64,000 bases of DNA from Enchytraeus crypticus (taxonomy: Eukaryota > Annelida > Clitellata > Enchytraeida > Enchytraeidae), in assembly GCA_905160935.1 (NCBI GenBank), contig CAJHZI010000818.1:2072001-2136000 (forward strand). The letters are read 5' to 3'. Of this stretch, positions 22,466 to 33,999 are shown piece by piece. The number at the start of each line of letters is the position of its first letter. The stretch's first letter is position 1. Both the position numbers and the translations under genes were made by a program. The notes under the pieces were generated by a model that saw only the letters and a program-made list of their open reading frames with translations, was not told where the DNA came from and searched no databases.

Positions 22466-23777
22466 ACAAATTTATCAGCCTATTTAACTCCAAGGATATT
22501 ATTATTTTGACAAAATATTAAATATAACTTATTTAAAATGAAAGTATTTAATTTTCAGATTCTAATTCTGCTATCTAAAAATATACCAAAATTTATAAGC
22601 AAATTTTATCTATAGTTTTTTCTATTTAAGTCTCTTCTTTCTTTCATTTTTTATTCATTCAATTATCTCAAATAAACGACTCATCCACTTTTATTTATCT
22701 CTGATAGTTGAATGAAATTTTTTACCTCTTATGCAAATATTTTGAATTAAAAAACATTTCAAACATAATTTAAAATTCAATTCATTCATTTATTTCATAT
22801 TAAAGAGCTCTTTAGTTTTTTATATGCAATAGATGAATGAATCTTTTTTATTATTTAAAATTTATTTAAATTATTTGGAGGAAGTGGCACCAGTATGGGG
22901 ACGGAGGAGCCGGTCTAGAAATATTTATATTTGATTAAATTTCAGCTTTTTTAAATTTTACTTTTAATTATTCTTAGCTAAAAATCATTTTCACAAATTT
23001 TTATTCAAATCAAAATTGATCTTTCTAGGAGAATATTCTAACAATACTGTGTTCTACATTACGATTTGTATGCTAAACTAGCAATGCACTAAAATATTAT
23101 TCGTCTTCATACACTGTAGAAAATTAAACAGAGAAAAAGCTATTTGACTGCTTTAACCATGTTCTACAGCGGCTTACATTTGTAGTTCTACCGCACTTAA
23201 TTTTCGGAACTCTGCAGTTCTCATTGACCTTATAGATATTTAGCGATGCGGCTAAATAAAGCATTGAACTTTCGGAGAATGAGTCTACACTCTACACCTA
23301 AGCAATGCTGAAATAATTGCTGAAGGTTTTCTACCGAAATTCGCCGATTTTCTGCGAGTGCTAGCGCGTAACGTAAACCCTATCGCGTGTGATATCGCAG
23401 CCTCTGGGATGTTATTTGGTGCAGACTATATTTCTGATCGGCGTATTTTTTCATTGCTGCATTGAGCAATGACTGTGTAGCTACTGTGTAGCTATGATTG
23501 ACTTTTGAGTATGAGTTCAACTGTGTCTGATGGGCGATTACTGGGTTGTGGCACAATTTATTGCCACAAAGAGCTTTATATACTATATCTACTACATCTA
23601 TATTACATAATTATTATTGTAAGCTGGGAATGATTAGTTTGTGACGTAAGGTAATTGTTTGATTTCTTAACGAGCGGATAAGAGAAAAGTTATCTACCAT
23701 TCGTACCTATACGTCTAATGAGAAAGTAAAGCGAGCATGTAAGAGAGAGAAATTTTGGAAAATGTTTGCTAAGAGGA

Positions 23778-24017
23778 CATCATGAGATGACTGCCTCGAT
23801 TAATGAGCCATGCAGTCATCTCATAATGAGAAAATTAATGAGATAATTAAATGAGATAACTTTGTAAAACTCATTATGAGATGACTGCCTCGATTAATGA
23901 GCCATGCAGTCATCTCATAATGAGATAATTAATGAGATAATTAAATGAGATAACTTCGTTAAACTCATAAGATGAGGGCCTCGTTTCATGAATTATGCAG
24001 TCATCTCATATTATGAG
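23778..24017. repeat. Palindromic hairpin repeats, copies 1-3
   Basis: Copy 2 has arms 23871-23888 and 23906-23923 that are perfectly complementary over 18 bp, around a 17-base loop reading CTCGATTAATGAGCCAT. Copy 1 (about 23780-23830) has a small imperfection in the outer arm, and copy 3 (about 23959-24017) is degenerate. Between them run degenerate ATGAGATAATTAA units. Confidence 0.9.
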
Positions 24018-24067
24018 CGAAATTTTCACATTAAGAGATCATTATGAGCTAATTATGAGAGAATCCC

Positions 24068-24145
24068 AGGGTGTTGGAAGGTTACTCTTAAATCCGTGCC
24101 GGCTGCAATTGATGCGCCATCAAAAGGCAACGATTACTGCTGTGC
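24068..24145 (+). mobile_element. 5'-truncated copy of 5S-type SINE tail
   Basis: CCCAGGGTGTTGGAAGGTTA and GCCGGCTGCAATTGATGCGC match the tail of the tRNA/5S chimeric SINE at 52.86-53.07 kb. The 5S-like head is absent, so this is a truncated copy inserted within the hairpin-repeat cluster. Confidence 0.75.
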
Positions 24146-24553
24146 TAGTGAACTTAATTCTCAGCTGACGGTGTGGTTTTTATCATTAAATGAACCAGTT
24201 GTGAGGTTATACTGCCTCGAATCTCCCTCTCTCCTTAACGTTCTGCAGATGGCTGACCCAAGGTACATATTCCTATTTGCAATCGACTGTCAAACTCCAA
24301 AAAAGCACTCCTTCGATCAACAGGTTAATTCCGTCGCAAAAGGCGGATTTGTCAAAATTAATCTTGAGCTTGAAGAGTTTGGTTTTGAGGTGGTTTCCTT
24401 TGATTTCCTTAGTTCGTGCTTATTATGCCTCTTACGACACATGCAGTTTACCTTGCTATTGACCTAAGTGAACTAATTCTGAGTTAATGGTCTGGCGTGA
24501 GGTTTTTATAAGATAATTCGTCTTGGTTTCAGTAAGAGATGATTGCTTTATAT

Positions 24554-24555
<2 letters not shown>

Positions 24556-24613
<58 letters not shown>

Positions 24614-24740
24614 CTATATATATATATATATATTTTATATATATATATATATATTTTATATATATAGAGATTATTTATTATATATATATTATATATTACA
24701 TATATTATATATATATATTTATATCTTATATATTTATAGA
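24556..24740. repeat. TA microsatellite
   Basis: Long (TA)n, partly interrupted, interrupting the hairpin-repeat cluster. Confidence 0.95.
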
Positions 24741-25220
24741 TGATTGATCGTTTAATGAGCAATGCAGTCTTCTCTTAATGAGGTAACTAATTATGAGTTA
24801 GCTTAGAGCCCATTCTGAGATGACTGCCTCGTTTAATGAGGTAATTAAATTATTATTCTTGCTGGTTGCCTAATGGAGCTCATTATGATATGCTTATTAA
24901 GCTAGTAGGCTAATCACTCGGCCACCGGGCGGTGTAAGACCTGTGTGTAAGATTTAGGATGATTTTGCCGCTAGACATGTTGCTTTAGTGAACAAATAAC
25001 GAGATGGATATCTGCTAATAGCCTAAGCTAAACAAATAAATTTTAAATAACGATATATTTGTTTAATAGCTCATTATGAGATGACTGCCTCGTTTAATGA
25101 GCCATGCAGTCATCTCATAATGAGCTAATTAATTAATAAATTGATTAATTATGAGAGCTTAGAGGTCATTATGAGATGATTGCCTCGTTTAATGAGCCAT
25201 GCAATCATCTCATAATGAGT
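24740..25220. repeat. Palindromic hairpin repeats, copies 4-5 and partials
   Basis: Copy 4: arms 25067-25088 and 25106-25127 (22 bp perfect). Copy 5: arms 25166-25183 and 25201-25218 (18 bp perfect). Copy 5 has GATTGC/GCAATC where the others have GACTGC/GCAGTC, a paired change that keeps the helix. Half or decayed copies lie near 24738-24790 and 24807-24850. Confidence 0.9.
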
Positions 25221-25229
25221 TAAATTCGT

Positions 25230-25920
25230 TGATTGGGAGATAATTACGAGATAATTGTGAGATAATTACGAGATAATAATGGGATAATTATGAAATAATT
25301 ATGAGATAATTGCAAGATAATTTTGAGATGACTGGGTTTACTTGTGATTCATTGGATCAGGTGTGCCACTTTTTCGTGCATCTCGCTATTTATCACCGTC
25401 AGTGATTTAGCTTTCGTCCGTTTTTACGGTTATCAATGACTTCGCGTGGTTTGAGATTCTATATTATTTGACTTGAATGTAATTTTAAGATTTTCAGTGA
25501 TTTGGAGTCAGTTTTAGATTGTCAGTGACTTATCTCTGATGTGGTTTGAAGATTTCAGTTTAATGGTTTCCAGATTATGAGATTAGCAGTGATGTAGGAC
25601 TACTTTTTCGGACTCTAATATGGCTTTGTATTAAGGCCTTACACAATATATTTTATTTTAGTCTTTCCCGTGTCCTAGTTGAAAATCAAAACTCTTACAA
25701 TTTGAAAAGCTTTTAGAACCTGCAATGAAATAAATATCATTTTTGTTAAAATGCACCGTGTGGAAGTGTGCTAAAAGTTCTAAAAAATAAAATACCAAAA
25801 ATTGAAAATTAAAAAACAATTAAAAAAATAAAAAATAAAATGGAGTAGAAAAATATAAAGAGATAAAATCTAACTAAATGTAACTATCCTAAAAATAAAT
25901 AAATAACATACAATGCTCTG
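25230..25920. other. AT-rich DNA, GAGATAATTA repeats then unique
   Basis: Degenerate GAGATAATTA repeats run to about 25330. The remainder has no recognised feature. Confidence 0.4.
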
Positions 25921-25924
25921 ATCA

Positions 25925-26035
25925 GCGCGGCCGAGAATCGAACCCAAAAGAGTTATATTTAGCCTACCTTAGGATCGAAAATTTAAAATATAACGACGAT
26001 ACCTGTCACCATTAACCACTATGCTATTGAGACAT
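25925..26035 (-). mobile_element. tRNA-derived SINE, family 2
   Basis: Read on the minus strand: an A-box-like TAGCATAGTGGTTAATGG, a B box GGTTCGATTCT, and TCGGCCGCGCTGATC after it. About 40 extra bases separate the boxes. A related plus-strand copy lies near 57.11-57.24 kb. Confidence 0.6.
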
Positions 26036-26519
26036 TCAAAATTATCTCAAAGGCACGTTAGTTACAGGACGATTGTCAGTTTAAAACTCTGGACCTACTG
26101 GTCCTCGAAAGACAACCAATCGATTTTGATTCCTTCTTAACTCGGTTGTGTTAATAGCTAGTTGAGCAAAAAACTATTTCATAAAAAGGAAAAAGTTTAA
26201 ATAAGAATTAATACAGCATTTGTTAGAAATTATATTAATTTGTAGTCATTTTAACAACTTTTAAGAATATAAAATATAGAGTCAAAATAAAAAAGCTCTC
26301 AAAAGATTAATTAAATGGAGACCTTTAAGAAAAATGTTAATTTGATTATTCGAAAACTGCTTGATTATTAGATAAATCAATCAATGATTAGTGAGTAGGC
26401 TCGGTATAGCAGATTCTGTATTTCTATGTGCGGGTGTAATGTATTGTCTTAATTTATATTTGGATAATAATTGTTTAAGTGATTAAATATTTGAGATTGA
26501 AATTAGAACATAACTGCGA

Positions 26520-26990
26520 AAGCTAAATTAATCTCTGACAAGCTGAATGAACTTGTAAGAAAATGTCTCAAAAAGCCGCGTAGGAAACTAGAATTCACAA
26601 ATACTAATGAAGGACTAATAAGATAAGTATTTTAAGAAGATAAAAACTTTTGTATTGATTAGTCATATTTCCGCTTTGGATGTGAAACATGGACTCTAAC
26701 TGGAGGATACTTAAAATATTGAAGCTCAAAAAAGTGGTTATAGGAAATACTTAAAAGGTTGGATTCGTAAAATAAAAAATGTTATACGAAAATAATGTGA
26801 CGGATACAGCAGCCTATAAATACTTTAGACGACTGATAAACATATGATGTGATTTGTGAACGGAGGTTTTGCTAAGAGATCATGAAAACAAGAGAATATT
26901 CAACGCGAGGATTATTAGAAGATTCAATGACGAATTACTATGCAGAAATAAAGTAGAAATTAGAAAATAACGGTAATTGGAGGATTAGAA
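26520..26990 (+). mobile_element. Decayed LINE reverse transcriptase C-terminal piece
   Basis: Broken frames encode FGCETWTL, then KYLKGWIRKIKNV and similar blocks. This pattern (YGCETWTL, then EA..YRRMLRI) is typical of the region after the reverse transcriptase domain in non-LTR elements, and it also occurs at 40.6 kb and 50.6 kb here. Many stops and frameshifts; not functional. Confidence 0.55.
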
Positions 26991-27376
26991 TTGAGTCAGA
27001 TTATGTGAATGTATGCTCAAGTAGCCACGTTGAATAAATGTTTAGATGCTGAAATAGCTTTGATGAATGTTTCGTTGCTCCATTGTAGCCATGGTGAATG
27101 AATGTTTGGATGCTCCAGTAGCCATGGTTAATTGATGTTTAAATGCTCCAGTAGCTAATATGATGAATGAATGTTTGGACGTAAATGAAGGTTAAAGAAG
27201 TCACAGTGAATTTTACTCGTTCAAATATATGAGCTATTGAATGCTATGTGAATGCTATGCTATCTATTTCTTTACATCACTGTTGATTAATTCACCAGCT
27301 ACTCGACAGCTCGTGGTTATAACTCCAAATCGTTTCAAATTTAAATTTATCTTGTAGTGGAAAGGTTAAATACCAT

Positions 27377-29704
27377 ACAGGGTACTCAACAAGTACGCGA
27401 CTCGGATTTTCGTTCAGAATGTGTCCGATTAAAATCTCTGACAGCGAAATTGTGCACAACCTTTGACTTAACCTTTAGACTATGGTTCCAATATTTACAT
27501 ATTGGAATATAGTCTTGAGTAAAACATTTAACTAATTACTTGCCAAATGTAGTCATAAAGTGTATTTTTAAGTTAGAGCATTGACGTACTTGACAATATT
27601 GTTGTTGTCGACTCGTAAGTTCAATCGTGATACCGACTTCCTCATCTCCAATGTCCATGGATATAATCAGGATGGGAAAACTTCCAACAGCTACCACTTC
27701 CGGAGTCTATTCCACTGAGTGTGTGACTGCTGACTGATTAAGTCTGTAAAGTGCAAGAAGTGTTTGACATTGCATGTTGACAGAATCTTCTTTTAAAATT
27801 TTCTAAGTTATCATTTTTCTCGGCGTTTCAATTAATGCTGGCTGATCTTTTTGCAAAGCCGAAAATAGGCAGTTTTCGTTACTTTAGCTTCATCATTTCA
27901 CTTGCTTAGTCCTAGTTCGTATTGGTGTTATTTAACAATCGATGTGTTCAGTTATATTTAGAATCGTTGCCGGAGATTGGTTTGATTGGGGGGGGGGGGG
28001 GGTGTTAAGGGGTGTAAATTTTTTCTCTAAATAAAATTGGGGACTTTCATACAACAATTTTCTGAACTAGACAATCCTGTAAATTTTTTCTAATTAGCTT
28101 TCGTTATCCCAAGTGACCTCTAAAATATTTATTTAAGGGCGGGGGAGGATAAAAAAATTTGCACTTGCCCTTTTCGACGATCCTGAATTAGTTAAGTTTG
28201 GAAGATTGTGTTTTCAATAAGTGGTCGCATCTTACGAACGAAGCAAAGTTATAAAAAAATCAATCAATAAATCAGTAGGAATCTAGCGTTCAGTTCCTCG
28301 CCATTAGGCAATGTCATCTATCATGTCATCTACAAAAATATAATCTTCCAAACTTAAAAGCTGAATGCAGCATTTAAAATTGTTAAACAACATATTTACC
28401 AATAGGAGCTAAGCCAGTGCACTCGAAGAAGCTACGAAACGCCAATTTTGGCTGTTTTTGGTATACGTGCAAAGATCAATGGGTACTAATTTGAAACAAA
28501 CCAAAGATGATAATTTTGAAAATTGAGATCTGTTGACATGGAATGTTTTTGTTATTAGTTGTTTTTCTCATCGGCTCATGCATCATTTGGGGGGGGGGGG
28601 GGGGGGTTCTATCGGAAAATATCTTATATTTGAATAAAGGACTAATTTCAGAGCTTCTGGCACTTAAATACACACACTAGTCGCTTCTTACGATCATGGT
28701 TTTCGATAGGTCCAAGGAAAAATTTCTGAAAAATTAAAAATCTTCATATTGCAAAATACAGATTTTCTATTTTATTAGTTTATTGCTTACTTACTTTTCC
28801 TAATCCTCCTTGAACTAAAAAAGTTAGTTATTAATCCAATGGGTTCTTAGCAGCCATTTAGTTTAATTTCCTGACTATTTCAACCACAGGGCATTTCACG
28901 CAGTATCATAAAGCTTATCAGATTTTGAGCGTGTACAGTGGGTTTAACTTCTTTTTCTTCCTCTTTTATTCAATTGACCTCCTCGACTTGTTCCTGGTTC
29001 ATCTTGTTTTGTCACTGATAGGCTCTTCGGCATCAAAACTGCCCTTCTACTAAAAATCTTGTGGAAACTGTCCAAGTAGAACTGATAAATAATATCTAAT
29101 TCATTAGAGCATCAGTAATATAGCTAAGCAGTCCATACTTCAAGTTATGTGCAATGTATGATTAGTATTAGCCAGTAAATTTCATTAATATCTAATATTA
29201 TATGAAATTATATTACACTTTTAGTTATACTAATTATATTAAAATTATATCTATCCAATATTGTATTAAATTAGAATAAAATAGTTTTATTTATGATATT
29301 GACAGGATTAATATCATATTAAATATATTCAATTATATAAAATAGTGCTATTTTAAATGGTATTATTTGAATGTAATTAATATTGTATTAGAATAATAGT
29401 AAAATCTCATTTCTGTTTAACGGCAGATCCATGGCATTTAACTTGACTTGGGAATCGTTAATTCTTGTCTTGGTGTCTTCGTTAGTCGACTCCTACGTAT
29501 CACTTGCAGTTATAATTTCTAATATAACGTGTTTGTCATATTATATGAATGTAGTATGTGATTATTATAAATTAGTTGGAATATATAATTAATATAATAT
29601 AATATAATATAATAATCTAACATAATATGTTATAATGTAATGTAATATAATATAACTTAATTTAATATAGTTAAATAATTATATATAATTTAATAATATA
29701 TACA

Positions 29705-29748
<44 letters not shown>

Positions 29749-30168
29749 TCAGCCGTATCTAATCTTTATCTATATAATAAACACAACACTTCTTGCACTT
29801 TACGCACTTAATCGCTCAGCACTCACCTACTCAGTGGATTGGACTCGGGGAGACTATAGCTGTTGGAAGTCCTTCCAATCCTGATCATATCCAAGGACAC
29901 AGGAGATGAGAAAATCAGTATCACGATTGATCTTATGAGTTGACAGCAACAACACTGTCAGCGTAAATTAATGCTATAACTTAAAATGCTTTTAATGATA
30001 ACATTTAGCATGTAACTGGAGTTATAGGTTTTAGTACAAGACTATTGCTTAAATATTGGAACCATAGTCTACAGGTTAAGTCATATGATGGGCGCCATTT
30101 CGCTGCTAGAGACTCTACTCTGGCTCATTCTGTACGCAAATCAGACTCGTGTACCTATGTGGTACAGT
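27377..30168. mobile_element. 2.8-kb element with about 390-bp inverted ends
   Basis: The left arm (about 27377-27765) is the imperfect reverse complement of the right arm (about 29784-30168). Matching landmarks include TGGTTCCAATATTTA vs its complement near 30050, GTCCATGGATATAATCAGGA vs TCCTGATCATATCCAAGGAC, and GTGCAAGAAGTGTT vs AACACTTCTTGCAC. The 2-kb interior has no open frame and includes poly-G runs near 27991 and 28590 and a TA run near 29710. Most likely a non-autonomous DNA transposon. The target-site duplication is not clear, and the arms have diverged, so it is old. Confidence 0.75.
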
Positions 30169-30369
30169 GCGAGTCCGTTATTCCGCAAATCAAAGTAAAA
30201 GTAAGTTATTGTATGAATTGTAGCAATAGCTATTGAAGCCATTTGTAGCAATTTTAGTCATTGTAGCCGTTTGTAGCTATTGTAGCTAGTATAATCTTAG
30301 TAGCCATTGTAGCTAAATTGTAACCTTTTTGTAGCCATTTTAGTCATTTTAGCTATTGTAAACGTTGAA

Positions 30370-30490
30370 GACATTGTAGCCAATGTAGCTATTGTAGCCA
30401 ATGTAGCTATTGTAGCCAATGTATCTATTGTAGCCAATGTAGCTATTGTAGCCAATGTAGCTATTGTAGCCAATGTATCTATTGTAGCCA
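30370..30490 (+). repeat. 18-bp minisatellite (TGTAGCCAATGTAGCTAT)
   Basis: About seven nearly exact tandem units, with degenerate copies upstream from 30230. Confidence 0.9.
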
Positions 30491-30768
30491 TTTAGCTTAT
30501 TGCCTATTGCATAATAGCATTTGCATTTGCTTACAAATACCTTAAAAAACCTAGGACCTAGTTTAGCGTTAATGTGTCCTATCTCATAAGCGTGTCACTG
30601 GTTTATCGAGCTTTGGATTTGAACTCATCACGCTGCTGGCTGATTTCTACAAGCTAATTTTTCGTACTAATAATTGTGATTTGAAAACACTTCTATATAT
30701 TTGAGGGGAGGAAAGCTTTAACCGATGCGCCTGATAGTTGAGCCATCAGCTGCGGGTATTTGATATTT

Positions 30769-30890
30769 AATAATAATAATAATAATAATGGTTTAACGCC
30801 CATTTCCACATCCAAGGATGATGGCAGGGACGTCCATTTTTGAATCTATTGTCCGGATTTAGCGCCTTTCATTGCCCACAAATGGAGTGC
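30769..30890 (+). mobile_element. Dispersed repeat sharing GGTTTAACG...GACGTC block
   Basis: An AATAATAAT run followed by GGTTTAACGCCCATTTCCAC, then a GGATGATGGCAGGGACGTC block. The same arrangement is at 49525-49600, where it interrupts a LINE. Probably a SINE-like or small DNA element, type unknown. Confidence 0.6.
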
Positions 30891-30989
30891 ATTCGTGTTT
30901 AAATCTCATTTATCAAAATGTTGTTCATCAAAGATAATTTATAATTATATGTGATCAAAAGCAAATATAGATCAGATTTGCAATTTGGA

Positions 30990-31085
30990 TTTAGAATTAG
31001 AAATGCAGAAGACAGAGAAGAGTGGAGGCTTTATGTACCATGGATCTGCCATTAGGCAGTGCACTGAGAGAGAAAAAGGAATGAC
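30990..31085 (+). mobile_element. LINE 3' tail fragment
   Basis: Encodes AEDREEWRLYVPWICH-like sequence, then GGCAGTGCACTGAGAGAG, the C-terminal end and GA-rich 3' tail of the LINE family seen also at 35.05, 40.97, 43.3 and 61.73 kb. Confidence 0.6.
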
Positions 31086-31504
31086 AGATAGGGAGAACGA
31101 AATTAGAAGGAAGTCGTCGACATTTAACAAAAGGTTTTTGAAGAAGATTAATTAATGCTGGTTGATCAGTATCTAAGTATTGTCGATAGTTATGATGAAA
31201 GAAGGAGACAGAAGACATATAGGAGTGAATGAAAATTTAGGCTTACATTATTGAGTGATAGTAGATTTTCATATGATGAAGGTATGCTTACTTGGAAACT
31301 AAACTGGACTGCACAAGAATATGAAAAGACTAAACGCTGTGCATTGAGGCGTAGCTCAACACATAAAAAGGAGATGATGATAAGAGTGTGCTGGTTGACT
31401 AAGACGTTTGTATAACAGTGAATGCTGAATGATTAGAATATATAAAGTAGTTAAACGTATTCGTGGCACATTGTTACAATAGATGGGATGAGATTTAATT
31501 TTTT

Positions 31505-31930
31505 TAATGGTTAATCTGGAGTAGCATAGAGTCGTTTAGAGTCGTGTAGAGCTGTATTAAGTCGCATTGAGTTGTGTGGAGTCGTATAGAGTCGTTTAGA
31601 GCTGTATTAAGTCGCATTGAGTTGTGTGGAGTCGTATAGAGTCGTGTAGAGCTGTATTAAGTCGCATTGAGTTGTGTGGAGTCGTATGGAGTCGTGTAGA
31701 GTTGTATAAAGTCGCATAGAGTCCTGTATAGTCTCGTGGAGTTCCATATAATCGTGTACGGCTTGTAAAGCCAATGTTAACGTCAGTTTCCGCACTCGAT
31801 AGCGATTTCAGTGCCGAGTGAGACTAATAGAGTTGCATAGAGTCGTATAGAGTCGTGTACTGTCGTGTAAAGTCGTATAGAGTCGTGTAGTGTCGTGTAG
31901 AGTCGTGTAGTATCGTGTAGAGTTGAAATT
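31505..31930 (+). repeat. AGAGTCGTGT minisatellite, with SINE fragment
   Basis: Degenerate 10-bp AGAGTCGTGT/AGAGTCGTAT units, some in about 60-bp higher-order repeats (AGCTGTATTAAGTCGCATTG). A SINE family 1 fragment (AATGTTAACGTCAGTTTCCG) interrupts it at about 31770-31825. Confidence 0.85.
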
Positions 31931-32119
31931 TGTCATAGTATCTGGGCTGGATAAAGTAAGGCATAACAAAAACACACGCAGCGAGTAGTTCATATTTCTG
32001 AAAAACTAAGATGTATATATATATATGTATATTTATCGTGACTCCTGGATAGTCGAAATCTATTTTATAAAGTATAAAACTGAGTTAAACCTCAGTTTCG
32101 CCGCTGTACAGTATATTAA

Positions 32120-32565
32120 TAATGTACGAGCATTGGATTTGAACTCAGCATCTGCTGATCTCAATGGTATACCAGGCCGATAACGTCTCTAAATCGACTA
32201 GTATTGTAGCCATGGAATTTTAAAATCAGCTAATATTCGGTCTGGTTATCGTACCGTATGACACTATAACGTATTATTGTAGCTGAGTGGCTGTACAAAG
32301 AGTTTGATGGACCATACTAACTGGCTTTACAGTAGAACAGTGATCGCTTACCACTTTCAGGAGACAAAGATGGATTAGTCACGGTGCACGTCCACTTTCC
32401 CTGTGGAGACAACTGTAGTCTAACAGATTAAACTCTGTTAGACTTCATCTAGTTTAGCGTCTACTTTTCTCACCTCTGAGAAGCAAGCACTAGATTTGAA
32501 CCCTGCTCCTATCTGACGCGCAGTGGGACAATTCTCAACATGCTACCGACTCAACTCTAGTGTTT
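32120..32565 (-). mobile_element. Two decayed tRNA-like SINE pieces
   Basis: TTGGATTTGAACTCAGCATC at about 32134 and TAGATTTGAACCCTGCTCC at about 32491 look like minus-strand B boxes with SINE-like flanks. No complete unit. Confidence 0.35.
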
Positions 32566-32579
32566 AGCCTGTCTCGAAT

Positions 32580-32932
32580 CTTTCGACTGAGATAATCGGG
32601 TATTTGATAACGATTCTATCAATCGACTGAGATAACCGGGTATTTGATAACGATTTTATCAATCGACTGAGATAACCGGGTATTTGATAACGATTTTATC
32701 AATCGACTGAGATAACCGGGTATTTGATAACGATTTTATCAATCGACTGAGATAACCGGGTATTTGATAACGATTCTATCAATCGACTGAGATAACCGGG
32801 TATTTGATAACGATTTTATCAATCGACTGAGATAACCGGGTATTTGATAATGATAACGATTTTATCAATCGACTGAGATAACCGGGTATTTGATAACGAT
32901 TTTATCAACCGACTGAGATAACCGGGTATTAG
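32580..32932 (+). repeat. 40-bp minisatellite, about 9 units
   Basis: Units of AATCGACTGAGATAACCGGG followed by TATTTGATAACGATTTTATC, nearly identical. Confidence 0.95.
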
Positions 32933-33225
32933 GGGTGGGTCCGGGTTTCGAGATAGTGATTACCCGGGCCCCTTTTACAGAGGAATTTATGTGGACCCGG
33001 GTTTCGAGATTGTGGTTACCCTGGCCCTTTTTGCAGAAGAATTTATGTGGGTTCGGGTTTCGTGCTAGTGCTTACCTGGGCCCTATTTACAGAGGAATTT
33101 AGGTGGGCCCGGGTTTCGTGATTGTGGTTACCCGGGCCCTTTTTGCGAGGAATTTAGGTGGGCCCGGGTTTCGTGATTGTGGTCCCGGGTTTCGTCATAG
33201 TGGTTACCCGGGCCCCGGTTGTGGA
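32930..33225 (+). repeat. About 60-bp GC-rich repeat, 5 units
   Basis: Units of GTGGGCCCGGGTTTCGTGAT, GTGGTTACCCGGGCCC and GAGGAATTTA. Starts directly at the end of the 40-bp array, whose CCGGGT core may have seeded it. Confidence 0.85.
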
Positions 33226-33234
33226 GGAATATTT

Positions 33235-33830
33235 ATGGATCGTTATGAAAACATGTTTAATACAATATGTGCAAGCCGAAAAAGTAGATAACGTTATAAT
33301 AGTAATTATGATTATTATTGTTATTGTAATTATTATTTTTATTAATTTTACTATTGTTATTATTATATTGAGATGAAATATAATATATAATAATACATAA
33401 TATATAAATGTGAAATGAGCAACAAATTAAATTAATAAATAAACCCGAAATAAGAAAAATAAAATAACGAAGAAAAAAGAAAAAAATCAACTTAATTTAA
33501 GTAGATAACATTACTTAAAAACACATATAAAACTTAAATAATAATTTACAGATATTGTAAAAAACAATAAATAAAAATATAAATTCAAAAAACCAATGAA
33601 ATTATTAAAGTTAAACATCTGTAAAATAAAAAACCTTGAAGAAACTGTAAGAATCCGAGCGCCATCTTCTTCTCAGAAATTAATTTCTGAAAGAGGACAA
33701 AAGGTAATTCTTCAATCAACTCAATAATGCATTTGTAGTTACAATGAGACGGCAGCATATAGGTTAATTGTCTGACTGCGTACCAGTAGGGACTGGGTGG
33801 GTGGGTCAAATCATTAGTGGGTGGGTCGAA
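33235..33830. other. AT-rich spacer, nothing seen
   Basis: TTATTA-type simple sequence followed by unique AT-rich DNA. The open frames here are low complexity. Confidence 0.4.
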
Positions 33831-33837
33831 TCCAGTG

Positions 33838-33990
33838 CTCTCCCGTCGCTGATTTGCTCTGAAGACTTTGGCTGACCTTTAAGAGATATCCCGTCGCTGA
33901 TTTGCTCTGGTGACTTTGGCAGACCTTTTAAAGATATCCTGTCGCTGATATGATCTGGAGACTTTAGCAGACGTTTTAGAGATATTCTGG
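33838..33990 (+). repeat. About 58-bp repeat, 3 units
   Basis: CCGTCGCTGATTTGCTCTG followed by GACTTTGGCAGACCTTT and AGATAT, three times. Confidence 0.8.
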
Positions 33991-33999
33991 AGGGGAGGT

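Larger units (their letters stand above)
20750..22915 (+). repeat. Three-copy AT-rich repeat with conserved core
   Basis: Three copies lie at about 20750-21028, 21300-21602 and 22650-22915. Each has GACTCATCCACTTTTAT, then a TTTCATATAAAAGAG...CTCTTCTATATG hairpin, then a GC-richer core starting GGAGGAAGTGG and ending GGAGCCG. Cores are identical in copies 1 and 2, while copy 3 differs at a few bases; surrounding sequence is much more diverged. Confidence 0.8.

Noticed and set aside
24543-24762. Tyr/Ile-rich frames on both strands
   Set aside because: Pure TA microsatellite translation. The same applies at 46.65-46.92 and 52.34-52.54 kb.
23778-25220. CRISPR-like array from regularly spaced palindromes
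   Set aside because: The genome is eukaryotic, spacing is irregular, spacers are themselves degenerate copies, and no cas gene is present.
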